DNA of 64,000 bases from an uncultured Gammaproteobacteria bacterium. Its GTDB lineage: Bacteria; Pseudomonadota; Gammaproteobacteria; GCA-002705445; GCA-002716945. Positions 52,826 through 62,918 of the stretch are shown here, piece by piece. Position 1 is the first letter of the stretch; each line of letters begins with the position of its first letter. Under the pieces are notes generated by a model that was given only the letters and a program-made list of their open reading frames with translations, did no database searches and was not told where the DNA came from. The DNA lies in the NCBI GenBank assembly GCA_902559355.1, contig CACEHM010000001.1, positions 209,829 to 273,828 of the forward strand. The letters are read 5' to 3'. Position numbers and translations under genes: made by a program.

Positions 52826-53548
52826 TCACTGCTCAAGATTAATAAGTTTTGCAGTAACTTTAAGTTTATCTAATCTATATTGTTCAATTACAATAGGTAT
52901 ATAATTATTTTCTATTGAATACCAAGTGATGGTACTTCTTTTACTTTGGCTAATATTTTTTTTAACGATAAGCGCTTCAGTTAATCCAAATGGTGATGCA
53001 ATAGTATCTTTTCCAAGAATCTCAAACCTATATTCACGTTCTCTCCCTTTATCGCTAACTAAAACATTTGTGTAAGCATAACCAAATGATTGCGCTACTA
53101 ATCTATCAATATTAATATTCGCTCCATGAGTTATAGTTATCCCATCTTTTGAAGTAACTAGAAGATTATTAATTCTTCTAATTCGAATCATTTGATTTTT
53201 CTTAGAACTAATTCTAGAAAACATATAACTATTTGTTTTTGCAAAGTCATTTTTTATTGATTTATTATTTAAAAATTCTAAATATTTTTTTTTATCATAA
53301 TAAAAACAACTCATTTCGCTTCTATTATCTTTTTTTATACTAAATATTCCTACGGTATAGCTATCTATTTTTAGGCACCATTCATTGGATTCAGTATCAT
53401 AGCTTGAATTGTGAATTGAATGCCCAAATTCTATTCCACTTTTTTGTAAACTATATGTTGCATTATATATATTTGGTAAAGCACTTACTTTTTCAGAAAA
53501 GACAAATATTAAAAGAACTAGTAGGTACTTTTTAAATAAATTGATCAT
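52826..53548 (-). CDS. DUF3108 periplasmic protein
   Basis: 240 residues with a signal peptide (about 1-23). The mature part is the beta-rich DUF3108 domain: NIYNATYSLQKSGIEFGHSI, YTVGIFSIKKD and a late IPIVIEQYRLDKLKVTAKL. Often next to purN and purM in gammaproteobacteria. Function unknown; overlaps purN by 17 bases. Confidence 0.85.
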   Translation of the reverse strand: MINLFKKYLLVLLIFVFSEKVSALPNIYNATYSLQKSGIEFGHSIHNSSYDTESNEWCLKIDSYTVGIFSIKKDNRSEMSCFYYDKKKYLEFLNNKSIKNDFAKTNSYMFSRISSKKNQMIRIRRINNLLVTSKDGITITHGANINIDRLVAQSFGYAYTNVLVSDKGREREYRFEILGKDTIASPFGLTEALIVKKNISQSKRSTITWYSIENNYIPIVIEQYRLDKLKVTAKLINLEQ

Positions 53549-54182
53549 TAGTTACATTAACTTGATAAACAATAGGTTCAGTTATAAGTTTATCTTTTAA
53601 ATAAATTTTTCCTTTTTTAAATTGAATTATATTCTCAGCAAACCATTCCACCACTATTGGAAATATAATATATTCAGTTTTGTGTGTAAACTTCACAAGC
53701 TCAGCTTTTGTCATTCCTTCTCTAACGGGAAATGAACCTTGTAATATTATGGGCCCTTCATCTAAATCTTTTGTAACAAAATGGACTGTCGCACCTTGAT
53801 ATCGATCATTATTTTCTATCACTTTTTCATAGGTATTTAGTCCTGGATATTTAGGTAATAAGGAGGGGTGTATATTAATTATTTTCCCTAAATACATATT
53901 TACTATTAATTCTGGAATTATTTTCATATAACCCGACAAGATTATCAGATCAGGATTATTATTTAAGAGAAATTTATTTAGATCTTCATGGATCGTATCT
54001 CTTTTACTTACGATAACATCCAGATTGAATTTTTTACAAACTTCGATACCTTTTGCTTCTGCATTATCGGTGAAAGCAGAAATATAATTTAGCTTATCTT
54101 TAGTTTCATCTCTTTTGTTTAAAAGGTTCTCAAGATTAGAGCCATTCCCAGAAAACAAAACTACACAACTCTTAGTCGACAT
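53532..54182 (-). CDS. purN: Phosphoribosylglycinamide formyltransferase PurN
   Basis: 216 residues, formyl-tetrahydrofolate-dependent step three of purine synthesis. VLFSGNGSNLENLLNK, the catalytic IINIHPSLLPKYPGLNTY with Asn and His, and ATVHFVTKDLDEGPIILQG with the Asp are all intact. Coupled to purM by an 11-base overlap. Confidence 0.96.
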   Translation of the reverse strand: MSTKSCVVLFSGNGSNLENLLNKRDETKDKLNYISAFTDNAEAKGIEVCKKFNLDVIVSKRDTIHEDLNKFLLNNNPDLIILSGYMKIIPELIVNMYLGKIINIHPSLLPKYPGLNTYEKVIENNDRYQGATVHFVTKDLDEGPIILQGSFPVREGMTKAELVKFTHKTEYIIFPIVVEWFAENIIQFKKGKIYLKDKLITEPIVYQVNVTNDQFI

Positions 54183-55212
54183 AAATTATTTTAGAATCAG
54201 ATGGCTTTCTTACGACTTGACCAATTATTTTATATGAAGTCTTATGTTGTTTTAAAACCGAGTGAGCTTTAGATAGATATTTTTTATCAATTATTACCGC
54301 CATACCTATGCCACAATTAAAAGTTTTTAGTAATTCTTTGTCATTTATCTTAGATAATTCCTGTATATATCTAAATATTTTGGGAATCTTCAGAGAATTT
54401 AAATTTACACATGCAGAAAACTTATCAGGCAAAATTCTTGGAATATTATCAGTAATACCTCCACCTGTAATATGAGCCAAACCATTTATATTAATTTTTT
54501 TTAACAGCTCTGAGATTATACCTACGTATAGTTTTGTTGGCCTTATTAAATATTTACTTATAGACATTGATCCAAATACATTTTTTAATTTCAGCCTTCT
54601 TTTTTCGATAAGTTTATTGATGAGGGAATAACCATTAGAATGAAGTCCGCTTGAAGACAATCCTAAGATAATATCACCTTCTTTAATAAGCTTATTTTGT
54701 ATTATCTCTTTTTGGGAGACAATCCCTACACAGAAACCTGCAAGATCATAGTCTTTGCCATTATACATTCCAGGCATTTCCGCAGTCTCACCACCAATCA
54801 GAGTCATATTACATTTTTTGCACGCATTAATGATACCTCTGAGCACATCGGAGTGAACAATATGATTTATCTTACTTGTAGCTAGATAATCAAGGAAGAA
54901 CAATGGTTTTGCTCCACTTGTGATAACATCATTTACGCACATTGCCACTAGATCTTGACCAATGTATCTATGATTATTTAATACTTTGGCTATTTTGAGT
55001 TTTGTGCCTACACCATCTGTTCCAGATACGATTACAGGATCAATAATATTTTTATCAATTTTATAAAGACTAGAAAAACCACCTATACCCGATATTACAT
55101 TCCTATCTTTTTTTTCTGCTGTGGATTTAATTGAATCTATAAGTTTGTCAGCTCTGTGGATACTGACTCCAGCACCTTGGTAATTTATTTTCTTTTTTTG
55201 CTTACTACTCAT
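54172..55212 (-). CDS. purM: Phosphoribosylformylglycinamidine cyclo-ligase PurM
   Basis: 346 residues, AIR synthetase. YQGAGVSIHRAD, the SGTDGVGTKLKIA loop, GQDLVAMCVNDV and LIGGETAEMPGMY are hallmark segments, with THITGGGITDNIPR-like AHITGGGITDNIPRI later. The start at MSSKQKKK gives the normal N-terminus. It diverges from hda. Confidence 0.97.
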   Translation of the reverse strand: MSSKQKKKINYQGAGVSIHRADKLIDSIKSTAEKKDRNVISGIGGFSSLYKIDKNIIDPVIVSGTDGVGTKLKIAKVLNNHRYIGQDLVAMCVNDVITSGAKPLFFLDYLATSKINHIVHSDVLRGIINACKKCNMTLIGGETAEMPGMYNGKDYDLAGFCVGIVSQKEIIQNKLIKEGDIILGLSSSGLHSNGYSLINKLIEKRRLKLKNVFGSMSISKYLIRPTKLYVGIISELLKKININGLAHITGGGITDNIPRILPDKFSACVNLNSLKIPKIFRYIQELSKINDKELLKTFNCGIGMAVIIDKKYLSKAHSVLKQHKTSYKIIGQVVRKPSDSKIIYVD

Positions 55213-55264
55213 AGCACTAGATAGGTTATAATTATAGCTCAAAGAAATTACTATAGATACTGAA

Positions 55265-55954
55265 ATGACACAAGACCTTCTATATGATCAAATTCCAATA
55301 AACTTTGGTTTTTACTCAAATAAAACCTTCGATAACTTCATTGTTGGCAATAATCAAGATTTATTTGACACACTCAAAAGTATAAATAGTGAGAATCAGT
55401 TAATTTTAGTTTATGGTTCAAAATCTTCAGGCAAATCTCATATATCTGAGGCTCTGATGAACTTAGAACTAATCAATTCTATTTGTATCAATCAAGAAAC
55501 AGATTTTAATACCTTATCAATTTTAGATTGTTATGATTTAGTAGTAATTGATGATATTGATAAGATAATTTCTAATCATAAAACTGAAGAAATATTATTT
55601 ACTCTCATAGATAATCAAATATTACATAATAAGTCAGTTGTTATTACTTCAACAGATAAGATCGAGACTTGTGGTATAGGTTTGAGTGATTTATTGTCAA
55701 GATTACTATCTGATAAAATATTTCATATTAAAGACCTTGATGATGAAAATAAGATAAAACTTCTTATGTCATATTGTTCAGAGAGAGGTTTAGTCGTTTC
55801 AGAGAAGGTTTTTAATTATATTATTAACAATTGTAGTCGAGATTTATTTTTTCTTTGTGCATTTATAAGGACGCTTGATAATGCATCGTTGTCTATGAAA
55901 AAAAGAGTAACGATACCTTTTATAAAAAAAGCTATTAGTAAACTAGCAAGTTAA
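55265..55954 (+). CDS. hda: Hda-like DnaA-family regulator
   Basis: 229-residue AAA+ protein related to DnaA domain III. Walker A is VYGSKSSGKSHI and Walker B is VVIDDIDK. The sensor region includes SRLLSDKIFHIKDL. No DNA-binding domain IV. Hda normally promotes DnaA-ATP hydrolysis with the clamp; the clamp-binding N-terminal motif is weak here (QDLLYDQIPI). Position divergent to purM is typical for gammaproteobacteria. Confidence 0.88.
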   Translation: MTQDLLYDQIPINFGFYSNKTFDNFIVGNNQDLFDTLKSINSENQLILVYGSKSSGKSHISEALMNLELINSICINQETDFNTLSILDCYDLVVIDDIDKIISNHKTEEILFTLIDNQILHNKSVVITSTDKIETCGIGLSDLLSRLLSDKIFHIKDLDDENKIKLLMSYCSERGLVVSEKVFNYIINNCSRDLFFLCAFIRTLDNASLSMKKRVTIPFIKKAISKLAS

Positions 55955-56514
55955 TTTTTCAAATCACATACAATCTCAGCAAATCTTTTTCCATAGGACA
56001 TGCATATTACTTTTTCCTCAGCAGTCAACTCACTTTTTTGATTGTGAGCTACATGTGTAGGGCCATATGGCGTTCCGCCAGATTTTGTAGAGGACAATGC
56101 TTTTTCGCTGTATGGTACGCCTGCAATCAACATACCATGATGAAGTAATGGAAGCATCATGCTTAAAAGAGTAGTTTCTTGACCTCCATGCATACTTGAG
56201 GTGGACGTAAAAACGCCACCTAATTTACTTTCCAGTGTATTGTTGAACCATTCTTCTGTTGTACTATCAAAAAATTCTTTTAATGGCGCTGCCATATTAC
56301 CAAAATGCGTCGGGCTTCCAATAATCATGCCAGAACAGCTTTTTAAGTCATCTTTGTTTACAAGCAGGTCATCACTTTCACTGTAATGTTTTGATTTTAC
56401 TGTCCTTATTATAGCAGTTGTGTTTGATACCGATTCTATACCTCTTGATATTGCACGAGCCATTCTTTTGGTTGAATCATTCTTTGAGTAATATAGAATT
56501 AATATGTCTTTCAT
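55951..56514 (-). CDS. wrbA: NAD(P)H:quinone oxidoreductase, WrbA family
   Basis: 187-residue flavodoxin-like enzyme. The FMN phosphate loop is LYYSKNDSTKRMARAI, and SPTHFGNMAAPLKEFFD and FTSTSSMHGGQETTLLSMM follow. It reduces quinones by two electrons. Convergent with hda (4-base overlap) and diverges from the LysM gene across 18 bases. Confidence 0.92.
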   Translation of the reverse strand: MKDILILYYSKNDSTKRMARAISRGIESVSNTTAIIRTVKSKHYSESDDLLVNKDDLKSCSGMIIGSPTHFGNMAAPLKEFFDSTTEEWFNNTLESKLGGVFTSTSSMHGGQETTLLSMMLPLLHHGMLIAGVPYSEKALSSTKSGGTPYGPTHVAHNQKSELTAEEKVICMSYGKRFAEIVCDLKN

Positions 56515-56532
56515 GTAATTAGGATACCTTTT

Positions 56533-56934
56533 ATGAGCATTAAAAAGAATAGTTTTAAAATATTTTCACTCAGCTGCTTTTTATTGATCTCTTCTTGTTC
56601 ATCTAATGTGGCTAATATTGAGGGCACATCTAACTTTTCAACAATTCAAGCGGATCTAAATACCCATGAATTTCATACTGTAGAGTATGGTGATTCATTA
56701 TGGAGTATAGCGTCAATGCATTATGGGAACCCATTTTATTGGCCAAATATATATAAAAATAATACAGATAAAATATACGATGCAGATTTGATTTTGCCAG
56801 GTCAAAGCATCATAATACATAAAAATATTTCTCCTGTCGCGAAAGAGAGAGCCCAGACATATGCAAAAAATAGAGGTCTATGGGTAGTCGGTTATAGAGA
56901 GGAATCAGACATAGAATTTTTGGAGAACAACTAA
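56533..56934 (+). CDS. LysM-domain lipoprotein
   Basis: 133 residues: lipoprotein signal with LISSC (Cys22) and a LysM module (HTVEYGDSLWSIASMHYGNP to LPGQSIIIH) that binds peptidoglycan. The C-terminal tail (RAQTYAKNRGLWVVGYRE) is conserved in small envelope LysM proteins. Overlaps the next gene by one base, so they act together. Confidence 0.88.
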   Translation: MSIKKNSFKIFSLSCFLLISSCSSNVANIEGTSNFSTIQADLNTHEFHTVEYGDSLWSIASMHYGNPFYWPNIYKNNTDKIYDADLILPGQSIIIHKNISPVAKERAQTYAKNRGLWVVGYREESDIEFLENN

Positions 56935-57239
56935 TGAAAGGTCTTTATATATTAATCGCACTAATTCTTCTTGTGCCTTCACTCAATATAGCTGCAAATA
57001 CATACGACCAGGCCACATCATCAAAGATTATTAAAGAAGCTGAGATAAATTATAAAAAAGCTCTCAAATTAAAAAATGCATGGAGAGATACTAAAAAGAT
57101 AATTAAAAACGCTAAAAAAGCACACGATAAAAAAGATTACGAAAAATCAACTACCCTTGCAAAAAAAGCACTCAATGAAGCTAATATGGCTATTGAGCAA
57201 TACGAAAAACAAAAAGATAACTATAGATTTCTAGATTAA
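56934..57239 (+). CDS. SoxXA-binding-protein-like helical protein
   Basis: 101 residues: signal peptide (about 1-21) and one long helical hairpin. The pattern LKNAWRDTKKIIKNAKKAHD and KDYEKSTTLAKKALNEANMA resembles SoxXA-binding proteins of sulfur oxidisers. No sox genes are present, so a general envelope scaffold is more likely. Translationally coupled to the LysM lipoprotein; convergent with proS. Confidence 0.7.
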   Translation: MKGLYILIALILLVPSLNIAANTYDQATSSKIIKEAEINYKKALKLKNAWRDTKKIIKNAKKAHDKKDYEKSTTLAKKALNEANMAIEQYEKQKDNYRFLD

Positions 57240-58492
57240 TCTGAAGTAATTTTTATTAGATCCTCAATCGATAGACTGCTCTTATCATCTTGTCCTCGTT
57301 TCTTGAAAGTCACAGACTTAGTCTCCGCCTCAGATTTTCCAACTATCACAATATTAGGAACTCCAATTAATTCCCAATCATTAAGTTTATTTCCAAGCTT
57401 AGAATCTCTATCATCTAAAATAACCTCAACGCCTTTTGCAGACAGTCTCTCATAAAGTTCAGAAGTATATAATCTAACAGATTCATTCTTATGACCATCT
57501 ATTTCAATAATTACAATTTTAAATGGAGCAATGGTTGCGGGCCAAACTATTCCTTTATCATCATGATTTTGTTCTATTGCTGCAGCAATTATTCTTGAAA
57601 CACCAATACCATAGCAGCCCATTTCTATATTGCATATTTTTGATTCTGCATTAGCGATTGAGAGTTTCATTGATTTGCTATATTTATCTCCGAGCTTAAA
57701 GATGTGCCCAACTTCGATACCTTTCTTGTGCACTAGATTATTTTCTCTAATAATTTTTTTAATATCATCAGAATTATATTTTGTTTGTGCAATTTCATAA
57801 TTAACACCAATACCATCTTGGTCAATCAATAAATCATCTTCACCTGTATCTGCAATAACATGGAATTCATTTGATTTACTGCCACCTATGTTTCCACTAT
57901 CAGCGTCAACCATTGTGTATTCAAGTTGTAATCGAGTAAAAATTTTGTTGTAAGCTTTTTTATAATTTTCATACCATTCATCAAGGCATTCTTGATTCAA
58001 ATGAAATGAATATGCATCTTTCATTATGAATTCTCTTGCACGCATGATTCCAAATCTTGGTCTAATCTCATCTCTAAATTTTGAGGAAATTTGATACATA
58101 TTAATAGGTAATTGTTTATAGCTATTTAAATCTTTTCTAACTAAGTCTGTTATTACTTCCTCAAAAGTTGGCCCTAAACAATAGTCTCTTTGATGTCTAT
58201 CTTTCAGACGTAGTAATTCTAAGCCATATGTTTCCCATCGGCCTGATTCTTCCCACAACTCTGAGGGTTGAACTGATGGCATAAGTATTTCAGCAGAACC
58301 TATAGCATTCATTTCTTCTCTTATAATATTTTCAATTTTCTTTAAGACACGATATCCAATTGGAAGAAAGCTATACTGACCAGAAGATTGTTGCCTAGTG
58401 AGTCCTGCTTTAAGCATTAATTTATGACTTATAATTTCTGCATCTGAAGGATTATTTTTTTGAGTAAATAATGGATATTTCGATGCTTTCAT
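57236..58492 (-). CDS. proS: Prolyl-tRNA synthetase, short form without insertion domain
   Basis: 418 residues. Class II motifs are complete: motif 1 IGYRVLKKIENIIREEM, motif 2 KFRDEIRPRFGIMRAREF, motif 3 EMGCYGIGVSRIIAAA. Between FHVIADTGEDDLL and GIEVGHIFKLGD there are only about 50 residues, whereas E. coli-type ProS has a ~180-residue editing insertion there. The enzyme therefore lacks the cis editing domain for Ala-tRNA(Pro). Such short bacterial ProS forms are known in alphaproteobacteria; in a gammaproteobacterium this is notable. Confidence 0.95.
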   Translation of the reverse strand: MKASKYPLFTQKNNPSDAEIISHKLMLKAGLTRQQSSGQYSFLPIGYRVLKKIENIIREEMNAIGSAEILMPSVQPSELWEESGRWETYGLELLRLKDRHQRDYCLGPTFEEVITDLVRKDLNSYKQLPINMYQISSKFRDEIRPRFGIMRAREFIMKDAYSFHLNQECLDEWYENYKKAYNKIFTRLQLEYTMVDADSGNIGGSKSNEFHVIADTGEDDLLIDQDGIGVNYEIAQTKYNSDDIKKIIRENNLVHKKGIEVGHIFKLGDKYSKSMKLSIANAESKICNIEMGCYGIGVSRIIAAAIEQNHDDKGIVWPATIAPFKIVIIEIDGHKNESVRLYTSELYERLSAKGVEVILDDRDSKLGNKLNDWELIGVPNIVIVGKSEAETKSVTFKKRGQDDKSSLSIEDLIKITSD

Positions 58493-58577
58493 GAAGGATT
58501 TATTAAGTTTCTATTATGTGTTTAAGTTTAACATGTTTGTATGTATCATATATCAATAATTAAACAAAACTAAAATA

Positions 58578-59636
58578 ATGTTAAAGTTAATAAAAGACTG
58601 GTACACAAATAACTTTACTGATCCAAATCAAGTATCTTTAGCGATTGTATTGATATTTGCTGTACTGATAACGTATATACTCATTCATACTATTGCACCT
58701 ATTTTAGTGGCCATAGTTCTTGCATATATGTTAGAGGGATTAGTGCAGTACCTAATGAAAATAAGTAATTTAGTCCGAAAGTTTTCAGTCATAATCGTCT
58801 TTCTTGTATTTTTAATTTTAAGCATTTTAACATTATTCATGTTACTACCTTTGCTTCTAGACCAACTTACGTTATTTGTTAAATCACTACCGGAAATATT
58901 TAATAAAAGTAAACAATTTATTTTAGGACTATATGATGAGAATGAATATATGCCAAAAGATTATATTGATAGCATATTTTTAGGTTTACAAGGTGAAACA
59001 TCAAAGTTAGGAAATTCTATATTTACTTTTTCTCTGGCTTCAGCAGGAGGGCTATTTGCTGTGATTGTCTATGCAATATTAGTTCCAATAATGATTTTCT
59101 TTATGTTATTCGACAAGGAGACGATTAATAGTTGGATTTCAAAATTCTTTCCAGAAAAATTAGACCTTACACAAAAAGCTTACAAAGAACTAAACCTTAA
59201 AATCGGGAACTATATTCGCTGTAAGTTTATTGAAATTATTATTGTATGGATAGCATCTTTTATACTGTTTATATCATTAGGCCTCAATTATTCACTGCTC
59301 TTGAGTTTCCTATGCGGATTATCAGTTATTATTCCATATGTAGGTATGATTGCGGTAACCATCCCATTGATTCTAGTTGCATACTTCCAATGGGCATTAG
59401 GATCAGAATTTTGGTACATCATTATTGGTCACCTAATTATACAGGCAATAGACGGTAATGTGGTTGTACCTATTTTGTTCTCTGATGCTGTAAACATTCA
59501 CCCATTTGCTATATTATTATCTATATTGTTTTTTGGATCTGTTTGGGGTATCTGGGGCGTTTTCTTCGCAATACCACTCGCAGTTTTAATCAGTACGATA
59601 TTGAATGTATGGCCTCAACAGGCTGAATCAGGTTAG
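58578..59636 (+). CDS. AI-2E family transporter (PerM-like)
   Basis: 352 residues with eight helices in the usual pattern: two N-terminal pairs, a soluble ~100-residue loop, then four C-terminal helices. Signatures include LCGLSVIIPYVGMIAVTIP, and IQAIDGNVVVPILFSD (the DG-N-V-P motif). Substrate unclear. In gammaproteobacteria perM often adjoins hda/dapA-bamC, as here. Confidence 0.9.
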   Translation: MLKLIKDWYTNNFTDPNQVSLAIVLIFAVLITYILIHTIAPILVAIVLAYMLEGLVQYLMKISNLVRKFSVIIVFLVFLILSILTLFMLLPLLLDQLTLFVKSLPEIFNKSKQFILGLYDENEYMPKDYIDSIFLGLQGETSKLGNSIFTFSLASAGGLFAVIVYAILVPIMIFFMLFDKETINSWISKFFPEKLDLTQKAYKELNLKIGNYIRCKFIEIIIVWIASFILFISLGLNYSLLLSFLCGLSVIIPYVGMIAVTIPLILVAYFQWALGSEFWYIIIGHLIIQAIDGNVVVPILFSDAVNIHPFAILLSILFFGSVWGIWGVFFAIPLAVLISTILNVWPQQAESG

Positions 59637-59638
59637 AA

Positions 59639-60526
59639 ATGAGTATTTTTAAAGGAAGTATGGTTGCAATAGCGACACCGATGAATCTTGATGGTTCTCT
59701 AGATTTTGATTCACTACATCAACTAATAGAATTCCACGTAGACAATAAAACAGATGTAATAATTTCTGTAGGGACAACTGGGGAATCTGCAACTCTTGAT
59801 TTTAAAGAACACTCCAGTGTAATTAAGACTACTATTGAATTAGTCAAAGGTAGAATACCTGTAATTGCCGGTACAGGAGCAAATTCTACATCAGAAGCTA
59901 TTGAGCTTACTGAGAGCGCAAAAAAAAATGGTGCTGATGGTTGTTTGTTGGTAACTCCTTATTATAATAAGCCAACTCAAGAAGGACTCTTTCAGCATTA
60001 TAAAAAAATTGCTGACACCGTTGCCATTCCTCAAATATTATATAATGTACCTGGAAGAACATCTGTAGATATGCTTCCAGAAACTGTACAGAGATTATCT
60101 ACACATAATAATATAATAGGGATTAAAGAAGCATCTGGAAACAAAGATAGATCTATGGACCTCATGAAACTATGCTCGGAAAATATTCAAATTTTTACTG
60201 GAGATGACAAGACTTCAATGTCAGATATTATTAATGGCTTTTCTGGAAATATTTCGGTAACAGCGAATGTTGCGCCACTTGAAATGCATATGATGTGCAA
60301 GTACGCAATTGAGGGTGATATAGAAAAAGCTGAGGAAATTAATTCAAAAATAGAAATTCTCCATGATATATTATTTTGTGAATCTAACCCGATACCTGTG
60401 AAGTGGTGTTTGAATAGAATGGGCTTAATCAAAAAAGGTATCAGACTACCTTTAACATGGATGGATGAAAAGTATGACGAATCATTAAATAATGCTCTCA
60501 TTAAAACTGGTATAATGGATGAATAA
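59639..60526 (+). CDS. dapA: 4-hydroxy-tetrahydrodipicolinate synthase
   Basis: 295 residues of lysine/peptidoglycan synthesis. GTTGESATL (pyruvate-binding Thr pair), ILYNVPGRTSVDM (catalytic Tyr) and GIKEASGNKDR (Schiff-base Lys) are all present. Two bases after perM; overlaps bamC by 8 bases. Confidence 0.97.
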   Translation: MSIFKGSMVAIATPMNLDGSLDFDSLHQLIEFHVDNKTDVIISVGTTGESATLDFKEHSSVIKTTIELVKGRIPVIAGTGANSTSEAIELTESAKKNGADGCLLVTPYYNKPTQEGLFQHYKKIADTVAIPQILYNVPGRTSVDMLPETVQRLSTHNNIIGIKEASGNKDRSMDLMKLCSENIQIFTGDDKTSMSDIINGFSGNISVTANVAPLEMHMMCKYAIEGDIEKAEEINSKIEILHDILFCESNPIPVKWCLNRMGLIKKGIRLPLTWMDEKYDESLNNALIKTGIMDE

Positions 60527-61730
60527 ATATTTTTTTAGCTTTTTATTAGTATTTGCCCTAACAGGCTGTGCTGGAATGTCTGACTATGTTAAAAATGTTA
60601 TATCGGATCCTAGAAATGAAAAACTTGTATATAAAACAGATGAGGATTATTCATCAGGTCAGATTGATTTAGTCATACCCCCTAATCTTAATCAGCCAAA
60701 CACTGCAAGCTCATTATCATTGCCAGAAGTTATAGATAACGATAGTAACAAGCTCTTTACAATTGATACAAAGCTTGACGGCATAAAACTTTTTAAGCAA
60801 GGTCAGGATATGTTCTTATCAGTCCAAACTGAGGATAAAATCCTTCTATGGGAGAGAATCAAATCATTCTGGTATGAGGAGGGATTTCAAATTCTTAGCG
60901 AAGATCTGACTATATCATCTATGAGAACTAATTATCTTGAAAACCTTAGTGAAGTTCAACTAGGTACTATACAAAGGTACGTTGGTCGATATGTGCCATT
61001 GCTAGTCTCACCAGAGACAAGAGATAGCTATAAGACAAGAATAGTAAAAAAAGAAAATGGATTTGATATATTGATTTCTCACTATGGTAAAGAGTTTATG
61101 TCAGATGGAGATACAGAATTCAGATGGCAGAATAGACCTAGAGATAAGGAATTTCAAAATGAAATGATTAGCAGGATGTATATATATCTTGGAGGAAATG
61201 AAGCTAAAAACTCAGGGTATATAGTAGCTAAAAGATCAGGTATCAGAAATATAGTCTCTATTTATACTGATGAGAAGGGTCTTCAAACATTGTTTGTCCC
61301 TGATATTTATGAAAGAGTTTATCCAAAAATCATATCTAGTTTAGATATTCTTGGTATAAATATTTTATCTGAGGATGCCTCAGAAGGACTAATTCAAGTA
61401 TCGTTGGGCGATTCCGTGAATAATACAAGCGCACAAGTTTCCAAGGAGTTAGATAAATTACGATCCTTACGAGATAGATCAATAATAACTGAGAGTGAAT
61501 ATCTTGAAAAAAGTAAAATTATTATAAGGAAAAATACAAAAAATGAGAGCCCAGGATTCTTTGATAGATTTTTTGGTAAGGACAACACAGAGACGTTTTC
61601 TTTAAGGTTAACCCAAGGCGGAGAAAACCGTGATTCGACACTTATAACAATTGAAGATGGTGTCTTTAATCAAATGCAATCATTAGCATCAGATGAAGTC
61701 CTCAGAGGATTATACGTTAAACTAAGATAG
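60519..61730 (+). CDS. bamC: Outer membrane assembly factor BamC
   Basis: 403-residue lipoprotein with the lipobox LTGC (Cys17). After it come an unstructured stretch with VIPPNLNQP, which lies along BamD in known structures, and two helix-grip domains (first around LLWERIKSFWYEEGFQ, second around YPKIISSLDILGIN). The dapA-bamC order is conserved. Somewhat longer than E. coli BamC (344), mostly in the second half. Confidence 0.88.
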   Translation: MNKYFFSFLLVFALTGCAGMSDYVKNVISDPRNEKLVYKTDEDYSSGQIDLVIPPNLNQPNTASSLSLPEVIDNDSNKLFTIDTKLDGIKLFKQGQDMFLSVQTEDKILLWERIKSFWYEEGFQILSEDLTISSMRTNYLENLSEVQLGTIQRYVGRYVPLLVSPETRDSYKTRIVKKENGFDILISHYGKEFMSDGDTEFRWQNRPRDKEFQNEMISRMYIYLGGNEAKNSGYIVAKRSGIRNIVSIYTDEKGLQTLFVPDIYERVYPKIISSLDILGINILSEDASEGLIQVSLGDSVNNTSAQVSKELDKLRSLRDRSIITESEYLEKSKIIIRKNTKNESPGFFDRFFGKDNTETFSLRLTQGGENRDSTLITIEDGVFNQMQSLASDEVLRGLYVKLR

Positions 61731-61735
61731 ATTTT

Positions 61736-62545
61736 TTAGTCTTTAACTTTATGAATTTGTGCATATGCGGAGTGATTGTGAATCGATTCAAAATTTTCTG
61801 ATTCAACTGTATATTCTGTTACTCTCTCATCATTCTTAAAATGAACGGCAATATCACGAACCATGTCTTCAACAAACTTTGGATTATCATAAGCTCGCTC
61901 TGTAACAAACTTTTCATCAGGTCTTTTTAAAAGACCGTATAATTCTGATGAAGATTCACTCTCGACGATATCAATTATTTCTTCAATCCAAATGAAATCT
62001 TTTATAGCTACAGTGATAGTCACATGCGATCTTTGATTATGAGCTCCGTATTCAGATATTTTTTTTGAGCATGGACACAAGCTTGTAACTGGAACCAAAA
62101 CTTTCACTTTAAGCTTGGATTTACCATCTTCAATTTCTCCTATAAACGAGACTGTATAGTCAAGGAGACTTTGAACTTTAGAAACTGGAGCAGTTTTGTT
62201 TATAAAATATGGAAACTTCATTTCTATATGACCTGAATCAGCTTCTAAGAGTATTAGCATTTCATCAATCATCTTTCTAAATGAATCAACCGTTATTTGC
62301 TCTTCATGATTATTCAAAATATGAACAAATCTAGACATATGAGTTCCTTTGAAATCATGAGGAAGATTTACATACATATTAAAGTTAGCAATGGTTGATT
62401 GCTGTTTTCCAGATCTTTGTTTTATTACCATAGGATGTAGAATATCTTTTATTCCTACTTTATTGATAGGCATATTTCTTGTATCAGCCTGTCCTTGTGT
62501 ATCTGGTAAATTTGAAATTTCTAATTTTGACTTTGATGTTGACAT
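61736..62545 (-). CDS. folE2: GTP cyclohydrolase FolE2
   Basis: Metal-flexible type IB GTP cyclohydrolase, 269 residues, making 7,8-dihydroneopterin triphosphate. [41 protein letters not shown] (catalytic Cys and metal ligands) and the C-terminal ENFESIHNH are visible. No FolE1 is in the window. It is followed 4 bases upstream by queD, so their products are linked. Confidence 0.96.
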   Translation of the reverse strand: MSTSKSKLEISNLPDTQGQADTRNMPINKVGIKDILHPMVIKQRSGKQQSTIANFNMYVNLPHDFKGTHMSRFVHILNNHEEQITVDSFRKMIDEMLILLEADSGHIEMKFPYFINKTAPVSKVQSLLDYTVSFIGEIEDGKSKLKVKVLVPVTSLCPCSKKISEYGAHNQRSHVTITVAIKDFIWIEEIIDIVESESSSELYGLLKRPDEKFVTERAYDNPKFVEDMVRDIAVHFKNDERVTEYTVESENFESIHNHSAYAQIHKVKD

Positions 62546-62549
62546 ATAT

Positions 62550-62918
62550 TCACTCTGTATAAGTTACTGCTGCGTTACTAGTTTCCCACAGTTTTATTTT
62601 ACTGACTTTTATATTATCAGTATTAATATTATTTGATAGTTCTTTATAAATATATTTCGATATATTTTCTGCTGTTGGGTTTTCATTGATAAAAGGTTCT
62701 AAATCGTTGAGAAATTGATGATCTAGATTAGAAATTATTTCTTTAAGGTTATTTTTAATATCTTTAAAATCTATTACCATACCAATTTCATTGGTATTAT
62801 CTCCTTGAACTTCTGCCTCAACAAGCCAGTTATGCCCATGCATTCTTTTACAGTTTCCTGGATGACCATGAAGTATATGGGCTGATGAAAATTCCTTTTT
62901 TACAATTAGCTTAAACAT
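62550..62918 (-). CDS. queD: 6-carboxy-5,6,7,8-tetrahydropterin synthase QueD
   Basis: 122 residues with the complete active site: SSAH (His14), CKRMHGHNW (Cys23, His27, His29), NLDHQFLND with the catalytic Asp-His (66-67), PTAENISKY and the late KLWET. It takes the FolE2 product toward queuosine. It contrasts with the divergent PTPS-like gene at 42194. Adjacent to dxs with no gap. Confidence 0.93.
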   Translation of the reverse strand: MFKLIVKKEFSSAHILHGHPGNCKRMHGHNWLVEAEVQGDNTNEIGMVIDFKDIKNNLKEIISNLDHQFLNDLEPFINENPTAENISKYIYKELSNNINTDNIKVSKIKLWETSNAAVTYTE

